Assembly: GCA_004519485.1 (NCBI GenBank)
Contig: CP038132.1
Span: 863,001-927,000, forward strand
Reading direction: 5' to 3'
From: Nannochloropsis oceanica
Lineage: Eukaryota > Sar > Eustigmatophyceae > Eustigmatales > Monodopsidaceae
Length of the DNA stretch: 64,000 bases
This document shows, in pieces, positions 10,928-22,150 of the stretch. The notes under the pieces are model-generated. The model had not been told where the DNA came from. It did not search any database and was given only the letters and a program-made list of their open reading frames with translations. Positions within the stretch are counted from its first letter, which is position 1; every line of letters begins with the position of its first letter. The translations under genes were made by a program, and so were the position numbers.

Positions 10928-12683
10928 ATGCCTGCCGCCTTGTCTCTATCGCGATGCCAACCGCATGGTCAAATCATCGAGGTGCCAAGCCGTGTTCTGC
11001 TCCTGCATTTTTTCCTTCTCCTCCTCCTCCACCTGGTCAGCCTCTGCTACTCTCGACCATGTGTGCCATCGTCTTGTCCATGCTTTTTGCCCGTTGTCGT
11101 TACTTGCAGGCGTACCACTAAAACCACCACCAGTCGCTCCGCCGCGAACACGATCAGCGGCACGCGGACCCGTCCTCGTCGCCGCGACCTGAAGGTCGAC
11201 TCACCCGTGCCCGAGGTGCCCAACGATGACGAACAAGACGGGGATGGAGGAAGTGGAGGAGGGAAGAAGTGGGTGCGTATCTACCCGTTGGGACTCGGGA
11301 AATATGGCGACGAGACGGCAGTCTTCTTGGGGCGGAGGAAAGAGGTGCGGAATCTGGAAGGGGGAAGATTAGAAGCCTTGCCAGTGCCTGTCTTTGCGTC
11401 CGGCGACCTGGAGATGCTGGTGGCGGCCTTCCGAGGGCGGGAGGGAGAAAAAGATGGAGACCAAAATAGCAATAAATTTAAGCAGTCAGTACTATGGGCG
11501 GGGCGGCACCTGGCGACAAAGGACGACGGGTTATTTGACAATGCTCCTTGGGAATGGGTAGACAAAGGCAGGGAAGGAGGAGGAGCAGAAGGAGGAAAAG
11601 GAGGAGGAGGAGAAGGAGCAGCAGCAGCAGCAGCAGCAGTGGCGAGGGCAGCCACAGCCGCTGCAGAGGCGAAGAAGGAAGCGTACAACACTTTTGTATT
11701 CGGGAAAAATTTGGACCCTTCCAAGTTCTCCTCTCCCTACGCATTGATGCTGCATGTTGTGCGGGAAATGGTCGGAGCGGTGGTGCTGGAGCTGCTAATT
11801 GATGAGGAAGATAGTCCGCGAGGACCGGGTATTACGTTTGGGCCGGTCGTTTTGCTGCAAGAAGATGTAAGTCCAGGGGAAAGACCAAGCTGTCTTCAGG
11901 TGGTATGACTCTCCTCTCAATTCTACATCTTACTCTTTCCTGCCTCCCTCCTCTTCTCCCTTCCTCCCCTGCCTTCCCCCTCCACTTCCTATCTACCAAC
12001 AGCCACCTTCTTCTTCTTATCCTGAAAGTGCCCCTCGGAGAAAGCTCGTAGACTGCCTTTTGGATGAGGTTATCGGCCTGTCCCTCGCCCAAGATCGTCC
12101 CATCAAGATGCCTCTGGACCTGTATGACGCCACTGTCCGTATCGCACGCGTGGTAGGAAGGGGTAAAGACGGCATCCTGCAGCTGGAAGCTGCTGAAGAG
12201 GAGGGAGGGAGGGAGGGAAGGAGGAGGGACGTGGTAGCGGTGATGGAGAACGTGAAACCGGCGTGGGAGATTGCGTCGGCTGAAGTATTCCGAAATATGG
12301 ACACCCAAGAGAAACGGCTCTGCTTGATCAAAAGTGGGGCGGAGGGAATACCAAAGAGAAGGGAGGGGCCGCAGGAGCTCGATCTTGCCCTTCTTCCGTT
12401 CTTGGATGAAACGGTGCGGAGAGAGGCGAGAATCATCCTGGCGATGGAGAGAGGGGACTGGAAAGCAGTCGCAGTTCTGGAGGAGGGAAAGAGTGCGAGG
12501 GGTCGAGTGAAGGATCGGTTGAGGAAAGCCGTGCAGGAGGGGGAAGACGCAGGTGTGCTTGCCATGTTGGAGGAGGAGTTCATACGGCTGACAGCTGCCA
12601 AGCTCGATCCGACGCAAGACGAAGGGAGTTATCAGAGGGATCTGGATCAGGATGATTGGTATTTGAAAAATAGACGGACCTAG
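10928..12683 (+). CDS. Two-exon protein, possibly plastid-targeted with a UVR-like motif
   Basis: Exons 10928-11866 and 12003-12683 join in phase (donor GTAAGTCC, acceptor ACCAACAG) to 539 aa. The N-terminus has a hydrophobic Leu-rich stretch (RVLLLHFFLLLLLHLVSL) followed by Arg/Thr-rich sequence, as in a bipartite plastid leader of a secondary alga. The middle has WVRIYPLGLGKYGDETAVFLG and an Ala/Gly low-complexity insert. Exon 2 begins RRKLVDCLLDEVIGLSLAQD and ends with a helix KDRLRKAVQEGEDAGVLAML and the tail SYQRDLDQDDWYLKNRR. That helix resembles the UVR (UvrB/C-interaction) motif found in several plastid proteins. I cannot name the family; location and motif are inferred from weak resemblance. 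Confidence 0.6.
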
Positions 12684-13471
12684 TGTAGGAGGATGTCGTA
12701 ATATAGAAGAAGTCGTGGTAGTAGTATCATCCCTTTGGACGTAATGATAATGGTAAAGATGGGGAAGGTCGGCCATTGACTTCCTCCTCTCTTCCAGGGG
12801 TGGAGGAGGATAAGGGGGGATAGAGGTAGGGTCTGTGTTATTATTGGGATTTGTACAGTCGAAAGGAGAAGACACAATGCAAAATGGTATGGGAGCCCCG
12901 GAAAAAATGCATAGTTTTTTTCCATATTTGTATTTGCAGGGTTAGGGGCTGTTGTTTTTCTTTATGGTCGCTTATTTATTCTATTCTTTTCTTGCTGTCA
13001 GCTTTGGCATGCTTGTCACAGTGGTCTTTGTCTTTAAATTTAGTTTCCTTTCTCTTAAATCTCGCTTTTTCTTCCTCTAGCTTGCTCGGCTGAAGAGCTT
13101 AATTCTAATTCGCATAATGCCAGGGTCTCTCGATCTTGCTTCTGGTGTAAGCTAAATCTGATCTAGTGACACATCAAGCTCACCACTCACCAACTCTCGT
13201 TTCGCGCGGCGCTTTCGCCCACTTTATGATACTCATCTATTTTTCATATCCGTTTTCTTGTCTCTACTCCCATTAGTTTTCCTTCTAATAATACGCACTA
13301 ACACATGAACATCATCATCTCCTTCTGCATCCTGCTGATATTCCCGCACTTCAACCTCCACGCAAGCATCACCACAAAACAAAACAAACCCCTACGTTCC
13401 TAGGTACTTCTTCCTCAGCCTTCTCCTATAATATTCTATCATTCGAAACCCACACGCTCCTACCTCTTCTC
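12684..13471. other. Intergenic spacer between convergent genes
   Basis: This is AT-richer than its surroundings, with T-rich runs at 12906-13080 that probably include poly(A) signals for the gene at 12683 and, from the other side, the gene ending at 13472. No coding signal or RNA gene is visible. Confidence 0.55.
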
Positions 13472-16400
13472 TTAATCCCCCTCCTCCCTCTTCCCTCCCT
13501 CCCCCCTCTCCTTCCCTTCGTCCCCCAGATTCAACTGCTCCATCTTCCCTGCCATCAACGCCTCCGTTCGCTTCTCGTAATTTCTCCGGGCATTCTGATA
13601 CAACAGCCCGTACTTCTCGCTCTTCTCCAAGTCCTCCTTCACCTTCTTCTCCCCCCCTCCTTCCTTCTTCCTCAGCCCCGCTCTCTCCCGCCACATCACA
13701 CTCAACTTCCCCCATAACTGGGTGTACAACGGCAAGTACCTCCCCGCCGCATCCGTCCGATCCGAGGCACTTTTCCTAATGCCCATCTCTGCTTTCTCAA
13801 ACCAGCCAATGCCACTCTCGAGATTCTTCGCCCTCTTCTCCTTCTTCCTCTTCAAGTACAGGTCGCCAATCGCAAACGCAACCTGCCCGGCCTCAAACGA
13901 GGTCTTGCCACCCGCCTCCATGTATTTACTCAGGAGGGCGTAGGCATGCGTGAATTTATTTATGGCCTTCTCCAAGTCGGCATTTCGAATCGCTTGCTCT
14001 GCGGGGGAAAGCGTAGGTGGTGTATTTGCTGCTGTTGTTGCTGTTGCTGCTGTTACTGCTGCTTCTGCTGTTGTTGTTCGTGGTGACGTTGCTGGTGGGC
14101 TACTGCGTTCCTCTCCTTCGGCTGCCGGTGCCGCCGCCGCCGATGGCCGGCCCTCCTCCCCTTCCTCTCTTCTTTCCACCAAGGCCATGTATATACTCCC
14201 AATACTTTTGTACAACCCCACCAAATGGGCCACCTTCGCCTCCTCCCCTCCTTCCCTCCCTCCCGTCCTCGCCCCCTCGAACGCTTCCAAGGCTTTTTCG
14301 TACGTCCCCACCGCCTTCCTCAGCTCCTCCTCCCCCCCCTCCCTCCCCCTCTGCCTCCGCCCTTTCTCCTCCCATAGAGTCCCTTCAAAATGCAAAAGCC
14401 TCCCCAGTTCCTCCTTCTGTGTATGCAAGAGCGCGGCTTCCGCTTGGGATAACAAAGTAAAACATGCCATTTCATCCGTCTCGTCCTTCTTCCTCCGCGC
14501 ATACCCCCGCGCCAGCTCGAACCGCAAAGTGTTGATTAAACTGTTTACTTCCGGAATCTGCTTCTTCGGGACCCGCTGCAAGAGAAGGGCGGCGTGGTGA
14601 AGCGAGACTTGGTATGCCTCAATCGAAAGATCGAAGTGTTGAGGGAGGAAAGGAGAGAGGCAGTCTTCTGCATAAAACACAGCCAGCAAGCGATTCGTCT
14701 GAATCCAGAGCATCGGTTCTCCTTTCCTCGACAAACGCACCCACTTCTTGTCCACCTCTCCCTCAATACCGTTCTCCTCGTCTCCCTCTTCCTCCCCCTC
14801 CTCCTTTCCGAACATTCCCACCGCCTCCTTCAAATAGCCCAATCCTTGCTTCACCGCCGTCTGGATCACCCCTCCCTCCCTCCCGTCTTCCCCTCCCCCT
14901 CCCAATCTCTTCAACTGATGGTAAAGATAAACGGCGAGGGTGGTCAAATAAGTCACTCGTCGTGCACTGTCCTCTTTCAGTGTATCCCCTTCCTTCATCC
15001 CTTCCAACGCGTTCAATGCCGCGTACGTAGGGTGCCCAGCCGCCAGGTCCCTCTCTTTCCCTCCCTCCTTCACCCCCTTACTCTTCGGCTCCTCTCCCTT
15101 ACTTTCCAAAGCCAAGACCTTAACACGCAACGCCGAAGGACAGTAGGAGAAGCAGGGCGGGAGGGATGGTGAATCGTCACTTCCACTGCAACTGCTGCTG
15201 CTGCTGCTGCTCGCATTGCCCGGTAAAGCTTTCTGTATCGCTGAGAGAGCAAGGGTGGGGTTGCCTAGTACTACTGCTGCCATGGCTAGATTTTCTTGTA
15301 GGGTGTGGATCTCGACGGGAAGGAGAGGAGAGGTGCCGCGTTGGTGGTCTTGGAAGGTTCTTAGAACTTCACGGATGATGTCCCTGGCTCGTCCGTCCTT
15401 GAGATGCTGGCGGAAGCCGAGCACTTGGGCAACAACGGGTTCGCGTAGCCCCGGGTGATATTTTAGATGGGCCTCCCATCTTTCTTTATCGTCCCTGTCA
15501 CCCTCGAGGCTCTTCTCCTCGCTTCTTGCTTTTTCTGCTGCTGCCGCTGCTGTTCCGTCGGCTGCTTCTGTCGTTGCCTGTGACTCCTCCTTCTCCTTGT
15601 GCTTCTCCAGCTTCTCCTCCTCCACAATTGCTTCCTCGCCCTGCTTTTTCAATACTCTCACCACATCTCCCACTTCTGCCCCCTCCCCGTCCATGGCAGT
15701 CTGTAACGCCGCCACTGCCGCTGCTGCTGAGTGGACTCGTGCCTTGCTTCCCGCCCGCCCTCCCGCCCAGCCTTCGTTCAGCAATGGCGACAGCCTCGCT
15801 TGAATCAGCTCTCGAACCACGTCGTCTGTGAGCAGGGCCGCCTTCTTCCCCTCCTCCTTCCCACCGTCCTTCCCACCCTCCTTCCCACCCTCCTTGGCCG
15901 CCTTGATGGCCTGGAGCGCAGCGAGGGTGGGAGGGAGGGCGTGTCGGACAGAGGGGTAGACCTGAGCCATCCCCTCCAGCAGTGCCGTCAATGTCGTAAG
16001 AGCCTCATCAAACTTCTTCCTTCCCTCCTTCTTCATCCACTCCATGCTCGACACCCATTCCTGGGCCAAATTCGCAGCGTTGCTCGTCACATCGAGGTTC
16101 AACAAAGGTGAAAACGCCTTGTAATTGGCTAGGATATGAAGTTTGGTGTATGTGTCTGTGGCCTCAGGAGAGAAATTGATGGAGGACACGAGGGAGGCAG
16201 GGCCCAAGGGGGGAGCATAGAGCTTGCAGGCCTCCCAGGCGCCGTTGACGGGGTCCTTGAGTAACGAGGTGTGGGTGTTGCTCCATGTCAGTAAAGGTGT
16301 GCTACTGCCAACGCTGCTGCTGTTCTTACGATCATTACTGCTGCTGCTGGCTGCTGTCGCGCCATTCGTCTTTCCTGTCAATTCTTTCTTGCTGCTGCTG

Positions 16401-16972
16401 CTGCTGCTGTTCTTGCTGCTGCCATAATTCCCAGCAGTATTAGCACCAACTGCCCCCGCCATACACCTATTCGTCGCGTGTTGCACCAACACGGACTTGA
16501 AGTCTTCGTCCTCGCTTCCATGCACCTGCAAGAGGACCTGGCCATAGTAATCTTTTGACAGGTCTGTGATGAATTTGTTGAGGACCGGGGATTTACCCAC
16601 TGCTTGCAGCAAGAGGCCCGTGTGCATCCAGTCGGCGACGGGGTCCGAGAAGGACTTGCGGCTGGTAGTGTGAGAGGAAGTGGCCTTATTCTTATTCTTA
16701 TTCTTGGTTGCGGCGGCCAACGCTGTTGCTTCTTTCTTCGCAGGTGCTGCGGGCGCAGGAGGCGCCCCGGCGGTGGCGAGAGGAGTAGGAGGCGGATGTG
16801 CCTTCGTCTCCCTCACTCCACCGCCGCCATTGCTGTTTCTGCCGTTTGTTTTTTTGGCAGAAGCAGGAGCAGCCGGAGGTGGGGGGGGGGGCAACGGGAC
16901 TTTGCCGGGTGCTGCTTTGTGCTTGCTGACTTGGTCTGCGCCGCCTGATGCGCCTCCTTTCTTGGGTGGCAT
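13472..16972 (-). CDS. Large TPR-like protein, intronless, unrecognised family
   Basis: The ORF is 1166 aa from an ATG at 16972 (MPPKKGGASGG). Residues 1-110 are a basic, Ala/Pro-rich disordered leader. A folded region follows with DPVADWMHTGLLLQAVGKSP, FITDLSKDYYGQVLLQVHG and a Ser-rich loop, then WEACKLYAPPLGPASLVSS. The second half contains tetratricopeptide-like helix pairs such as EIHTLQENLAMAAVVLGNP followed by LALSAIQKAL, then FDLSIEAYQVSLHHAALLLQ, ADLEKAINKFTHAYALLSKY and GQVAFAIGDLYLKRKKEKRA. Lys/Glu/Gly-rich inserts separate the repeats. The C-terminus is charged. It is probably a cytosolic scaffold; I cannot assign a specific function. The absence of introns over 3.5 kb contrasts with several neighbours. 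Confidence 0.72.
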   Translation of the reverse strand: MPPKKGGASGGADQVSKHKAAPGKVPLPPPPPPAAPASAKKTNGRNSNGGGGVRETKAHPPPTPLATAGAPPAPAAPAKKEATALAAATKNKNKNKATSSHTTSRKSFSDPVADWMHTGLLLQAVGKSPVLNKFITDLSKDYYGQVLLQVHGSEDEDFKSVLVQHATNRCMAGAVGANTAGNYGSSKNSSSSSSKKELTGKTNGATAASSSSNDRKNSSSVGSSTPLLTWSNTHTSLLKDPVNGAWEACKLYAPPLGPASLVSSINFSPEATDTYTKLHILANYKAFSPLLNLDVTSNAANLAQEWVSSMEWMKKEGRKKFDEALTTLTALLEGMAQVYPSVRHALPPTLAALQAIKAAKEGGKEGGKDGGKEEGKKAALLTDDVVRELIQARLSPLLNEGWAGGRAGSKARVHSAAAAVAALQTAMDGEGAEVGDVVRVLKKQGEEAIVEEEKLEKHKEKEESQATTEAADGTAAAAAEKARSEEKSLEGDRDDKERWEAHLKYHPGLREPVVAQVLGFRQHLKDGRARDIIREVLRTFQDHQRGTSPLLPVEIHTLQENLAMAAVVLGNPTLALSAIQKALPGNASSSSSSSCSGSDDSPSLPPCFSYCPSALRVKVLALESKGEEPKSKGVKEGGKERDLAAGHPTYAALNALEGMKEGDTLKEDSARRVTYLTTLAVYLYHQLKRLGGGGEDGREGGVIQTAVKQGLGYLKEAVGMFGKEEGEEEGDEENGIEGEVDKKWVRLSRKGEPMLWIQTNRLLAVFYAEDCLSPFLPQHFDLSIEAYQVSLHHAALLLQRVPKKQIPEVNSLINTLRFELARGYARRKKDETDEMACFTLLSQAEAALLHTQKEELGRLLHFEGTLWEEKGRRQRGREGGEEELRKAVGTYEKALEAFEGARTGGREGGEEAKVAHLVGLYKSIGSIYMALVERREEGEEGRPSAAAAPAAEGEERSSPPATSPRTTTAEAAVTAATATTAANTPPTLSPAEQAIRNADLEKAINKFTHAYALLSKYMEAGGKTSFEAGQVAFAIGDLYLKRKKEKRAKNLESGIGWFEKAEMGIRKSASDRTDAAGRYLPLYTQLWGKLSVMWRERAGLRKKEGGGEKKVKEDLEKSEKYGLLYQNARRNYEKRTEALMAGKMEQLNLGDEGKERGEGGKREEGD

Positions 16973-17394
16973 GATGATGTTGGCCGTTGGGCACGCTTCG
17001 GGTGTGGTGGGAGCGGCGCAGCTGACTGCGTTCGAAGCGTACAGTCCTGGGTGGAGTGTGGGTATGGAAAATAAGTCAGGCCAGGAGCGACTGAGAAGTG
17101 CGAAAATGGGTCAGGGCTGAAATGTTAGGCATTTGTGGCATGTGTGTGGCGTTGCAAAGGGAGCGACGAAGTCCGGCAAGGCCTTCGCCGAGGGCACCGA
17201 CGGCATTTTCCTCCCCAAAGCGCCAACGTTCTTAAGCTCCCTTGCACGGTCTCGCGCACACATCCCGCCATGCAACAGGGCCGGCACAATTTTCTATCCT
17301 CGTCAAGGTTAATCAGGCTCATCCTGATTTAGTTCAAGCTGCTCCGTGTCCAAGTCACCGATCCCATCTCCATCCGTGTCATAATTCTGCTGCC
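16973..17394. promoter_or_regulatory. Shared upstream region of divergent genes
   Basis: About 420 bp separate the start of the TPR-like gene (-) from the chosen start of the aprataxin gene (+), so both promoters must lie here. I see no clear TATA box. The aprataxin frame is open from 17242, so part of this region may be 5' coding. Confidence 0.4.
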
Positions 17395-17420
17395 ATGAAA
17401 GACGCAGCAGCGGCAGCAGC

Positions 17421-17453
<33 letters not shown>

Positions 17454-19014
17454 GCGAGCAGCTCGAGCTGTGCCAGCAGCACCAGCAGCATCAGCAGCGC
17501 CAGCAGCATCAGCAGCGCCAGCAGCATCGGCAGCGCCATCATCAGCAGCATCCTTCGATTCAAAGTCAGGCATAAAACGCCCTGCGGAAAAAAACGCCAC
17601 GACCGCCACTGCCGCTAAGCAAGGGCGTTGCGATAACGTTTGCGAAGAGCTTCCAGTGGTGTGTTTGGCTTTGCCCAATTTTGGCCCTGCCGAGGCAGTG
17701 AACGAGGCACTCTCGATTCTTTTCGAGTGCGTAGGTCAATTTCTCAATGGCCCTGACACATCGTCAAAGAGCACTCCATCGTCGTCACCAGTCGTGCTTG
17801 AGATCATAGTGGTGGTGGAAGAAGCAGCGGGTAGATACGCGGAGAAACTCCGAACACTGGCCGCAGCAATCCCCATTCAAGCCATCGCGCAACGACGCGT
17901 TCGGTTACACTTGGGAAAGCTGGCAGCGCTGAAGGAGACGGAGGGTGCTGTCTATGCACAAGCCATTGCTGTACCTTGCGATCGTCGCCTTTTACCATCT
18001 GATCACCCTGTGGCGAAAACTATGTTTCAAAAGGCGGGGCCTGTCCTTGCCAACACGGCCAAGCTTCTGTATCACAGAGCCGAGCCCGGCAAGGTGTACA
18101 TCATCAAACTGACGCCGTCAAGTCCCTTGCGCGCCCAGCGAGGAGTCGAATTTGTGCTCTTGGCGATGCCTCCCTGTCAGGCATTGGCGACGAGCTTGCC
18201 CGAGAGGTGGCAAGATGCATTGCGAAGAACTTATAACGAGTTGTTGAAAGCATTTGTGGAGCATGTAGTTCCCAAGGCCGCGCTTCGGACTAAAAAGCAA
18301 AGTCTCGTGGATAAGGGAGATACTTCAGCGACAGTACTGTCGCCGCCAGTGGAGGTAGAAAAGAGCCAAGGTCCTCCAACGCTCATTCCTGTCTACCGTC
18401 ACCCGGGCCTGCCCCCGCAAAGTGTCAGCTGGCACGGTGGCTTACATCAGTACCTTCAACATGCCACGGCGCTTAAGACCTTCATCTTCCTCGAGTCACC
18501 GCAATGGATGTTCATCTACGACGGGTACCCGAAAGCCAAGGTCCACCTCCTTTTGCTTCCCAAGCCGACATTTATGGCTGTAAGTGATGTAACGAAACTC
18601 CGGCGAGAGGAGCACGGGGAGAGGTTAGCTCGGTTACATGTCGAAGCACGGCGCGTCGCCACCAAGTTGGAGCAAGACATGCCTGGTCTGTGCCTCCGAC
18701 TGGGCTATCACAGTGTGCCTTCTATGCAACCCCTCCATCTGCACATTATCTCGCAGGACTTTGACTCTTCTTCTCTCAAGACGAAAAAGCAATGGAACAG
18801 CTTCACAACCTCTTTTTTCTTGAATCCAGCAGAGGTGGAGACAGCCCTGCAAGAGCAAGGTCGAATATTCGTGGACCGGGTCAATGCAGAAGCATTGTTG
18901 AAACACGGGTTACGCTGCCATGGGTGTGGTGCAGGGCAGAAGAATATGCCTGCTCTCAAGCAGCATTTGACATGTTGTCGGCAGGTTGCACAACTGGAAA
19001 CAGGGAGCACATGA
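17395..19014 (+). CDS. APTX: Aprataxin-type DNA repair hydrolase (macro-like + HIT + zinc finger)
   Basis: The ORF is 539 aa from the ATG at 17395; an in-frame ATG at 17242 is less likely because it adds only a non-conserved leader. After a poly-Ala tract come three units. Residues ~85-310 resemble the macro-like domain of plant aprataxin, with DHPVAKTMFQKAGPVLANTA and a VEFVLLAM strand. The HIT domain ends in LRLGYHSVPSMQ, then LHLHIISQDFDS and KKQWNSFTTSFF, nearly the aprataxin signature. The nucleophilic His should be H450, with H448 two residues before; the first His of the animal HxHxHxx is replaced by Pro-Leu, as I recall for plants. A C-terminal zinc finger has CHGC then QHLTCC. Aprataxin removes AMP from DNA 5' ends left by aborted ligation, in the nucleus. 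Confidence 0.93.
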
Positions 19015-19169
19015 GTGTAATCGAAATTTGATGGGGTAATCATTCACTTTGGTGAATAATATCAAGACATGTACAGGAAACAAACTCAAGCAGAACGTTC
19101 TGTTGCAAACCCTTTTCGCTTTGACCTTCTACCACCTTGAATATTAGCCTCGCTGAATGTCATGTACGT

Positions 19170-22150
19170 TTAAATTTTGTTGCCTTCGTTCGACTTTTTC
19201 TCGTTTACTTGTAGCGGCTCTTTCACATGGTACTGCTGCTTTTCAAGGCCGTGCTGCATTTCTTGCCCCTGTTCGTGATGCTCTTGCAGCTGCTTCTGCT
19301 CCCCATGCTGCCGCTCTCTGATCAAATCATCGGCAGCAACAAGAAGCTTGCTCTCTTTTTGGTTTTTATTTTGGGCGACAAGAAGCGTGCTTTCCTTTCT
19401 GTCGTCGTCGAAGATGGCTTGAGGATTACTGTCTTTCTGATGTTGCATGTAGTAGTAATATGCCTGTGACTGATTCCAGGCATCAGGATGCACGCCACCC
19501 GATAGGTTCGAAACATTGAGGGCCATTGAAGGATCCGGTATGACAAAGACAGAGACACTTTCGTTTATGACTGGGTCCACTGGCGTGTCCATCATGGGCG
19601 ACAGTGGAGTCTCGGTCTTCATGGGCACTGCCAGCATCTTGGGCACAGCAGCTGTGACTGACTTCACGGATGCGACGGGCTGCATTGGTGCTATAGATTC
19701 ATTCATATGCTCCAAAGATGCTACTGGCGTAATAAGCGCTGTGGGTATGACTGGGTCCCAGGGCACAACGGTTTTGTTGCCGATCTCCGTTACGAGGCCA
19801 CCACTGCTGATATTGTTTGCCTTTTTCTCGCTGTTGCCTTGCATAAAGTCCAGATGGTTATGCTCCAATTTCTCACCATTATCGTCGAAAAGATATTGGT
19901 TGTGGTTGTGGTTATGGTGGTGATGGTGAGGAAAGCTCCACAAATCGTCGTCGACATCATCTGCATCGTTCTCATTCCCCCACCCAACCACTTTCCCTGT
20001 TGAATCCTCGCAGCTGCATCCACGTGTCACATTTTCCCAACAATAGAAATATTTGATGCTTGGATATTGCTGACCCATCCGATCGACAAAAAAGGAACGG
20101 AGTTTGCATGCATGGCCGCCATCGTTACGTCCTAGACAGTCGTGCTTCGCTCGCGCGATGGATTTGTCCAAACGGCCCCGCGTTTGCCACTGCGACAGAA
20201 TCTGTCGGTACAAGAATGCCAAATGGGCGGGCGGTTCTCTTTCTTCCGGTTGGACTGTCTTGAGGAACAGGTCGCGATCCGATCGATAGATGCGGGGAGG
20301 ACAGCGATCTAAAAGGCGTGCGCCGGGCGCGGCGACGACAGAGAATTGCCGATCGAGGTCCCAGCCCTCTTGCCCCTGGTATTTCTGCTCCATAACGACA
20401 TCCATTATCGTGTCAATTACAGGTCCTGCTCCCTTCAGAGCAATCGTGCTCAACGACACATATCGGGCCTCGTAGCTTTCTAAGTCCGCGATTATACGAT
20501 GCGGCTGCAATTTTCTATTTTTATCAATGTCATGAAAGTCTTCATCGCTCTTGTCATCATACAAAGTCTGCGGCTCCATAAAACCGTGCGCCACGGTCGG
20601 AAGTCGGCCAGTAATGCGCGCCACCAGCTCCTTTCGTTGAGGCCCGCTACCTTGATTTATCGCCGAGACACTGCGATTATTCCGGGCAGTCGCAAACAAG
20701 TAGCTGGCGTCGGCATTGGCAAACAATGCCCGGCTAGAGCTGCTGGGGGTGTATACCACAAAATTGTCGTCCAAGTTGTCAAGCGCTGATTGTCCACTCC
20801 AATCGCCCTGGATCTGTGGTATCTTCCAGTCTAGGAACGACTTGACTACGGTGGACTTATCATCATGACATGATTCGAGGATTTTGTAGCGTTCCATCGT
20901 GTTGCCCGTCCACTCATTCACCCATGCACCGTAGCGGACGCTGACTTCAGGCCGCGGTACGTAGCCCCAAAGTCGACTAGTTGCATTGGTACGATTATAA
21001 TCCTCTTGGTTGTTGTGATGAAAAGCATCCTCGCCTGGTTCTGCTGTATAGAGTCGCATGATAACCAAGGCCACGCAGCCTTTTGCTCCGCACTGCCGGT
21101 GAAACGAACGTCCAGCACTGCTACTACTCGCTGCGAGTTCGTTCGGAAACCCATGGTTACCATCGTCGGTAACATGGATTTGGTAGCTACCGTAGCTAGA
21201 TGAAGTAGTCTTCGAGGAAGAAGCCTCAGTAGTTGATGTATCTTCATCATTGCTCGCTGTCTCCCATGACGAAGAGGAGTCCTTGGTGTCGTCGTCGCTG
21301 TATTTGCCTCCCCTTCTGTCCCGACCGCGCTCCGCTTGCGCATAGTTTCTATCCCTTACCCTCTTGTAGCCAGCTTTATCATAGGGTCTAGCCACTTCGT
21401 AGTTATCGTTGTCCCATCCCTCGCCGAGTTGTCCCTGCCTGCCACTGGCACGGCTGGCATCCCACTTCCCCCGTCTCAACGGCTCGGTGTTGAACGGGTT
21501 GATACCTTTCAAAGCCTTTATCTCGTAGTCGATGAGTGAAGCAATGGGGGTTCCACTCTGCAAGTCATAACTCTGGAAGGAAAAGTAGCGCACATGGGGA
21601 AATAGTCCGTCGATCCGCAAAGTGGTCTTGCCCGTCACGCCCCAGTAGAGCAGAACCTGGTATACGCAGTTCAAATCGGGGAAGGCGATGTTGTAAGTAG
21701 CAGCTGTAACGGCGGCACTCCAGGCGCAACCCAACTGAGTTTCTTTCATTTTCTTGGGCGTGGGAGGAAGAGGTCCGCTATTGCCGGCGCCACCTCGCAT
21801 GGACACTGGGACCGCCGGGAAGGGAAATATGTTCCAGGGGCCGAGGGCTGCCAAGTTTCGGTCTGTCGTGCTGCTCTTACTGCCACGCAACATACTGGAC
21901 TTGAATGGCGTGGTGCCATTCATGAGGCCAAGAGCTTGGCGCACATGGTGGATGATGGACTGCTCCACAGCATCATGCGTGGTCGTAGGGGCGGCAGAAG
22001 CAGCGGCAAGAAGGTCCGTCAGGATGAGGCACGCCGCAAAGGCAAGGAAACGACTGCAAAATTATGCAACAAGTGAGTGTCACAGTAAATGCACGTTATG
22101 GAGGTAGTGCATTGGGGACAGGAGTGCATTTACCACAATGTGTGACCCAT
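19170..22150 (-). CDS. Secreted protein of a bacterial-like uncharacterised family, two exons
   Basis: Exon 1 is 22150-22134 (ATG plus five codons) and exon 2 is 22053-19170; the 80-bp intron has GTAAAT...TTTGCAG and the phase fits. The junction creates MGHTLC followed by RFLAFAACLILTDLLAAASA, a clear signal peptide, so the protein enters the secretory pathway. The domain contains LNCVYQVLLYWGVTGKTTLR, then GLFPHVRYFSFQSYDLQSG, SLIDYEIKALKGINPF and, after an insert, GCVALVIMRLYTAEPGED with GYVPRPEVSVRYG. The set PHxRYxSF, SLxDYEI and GxxNPF recalls uncharacterised secreted proteins I remember from actinobacteria. Ser/Asp-rich inserts separate the halves. The last ~200 residues are Gln/His/Glu-rich. 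The total is about 960 aa. Function unknown; horizontal origin is possible but unproved. Confidence 0.7.
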
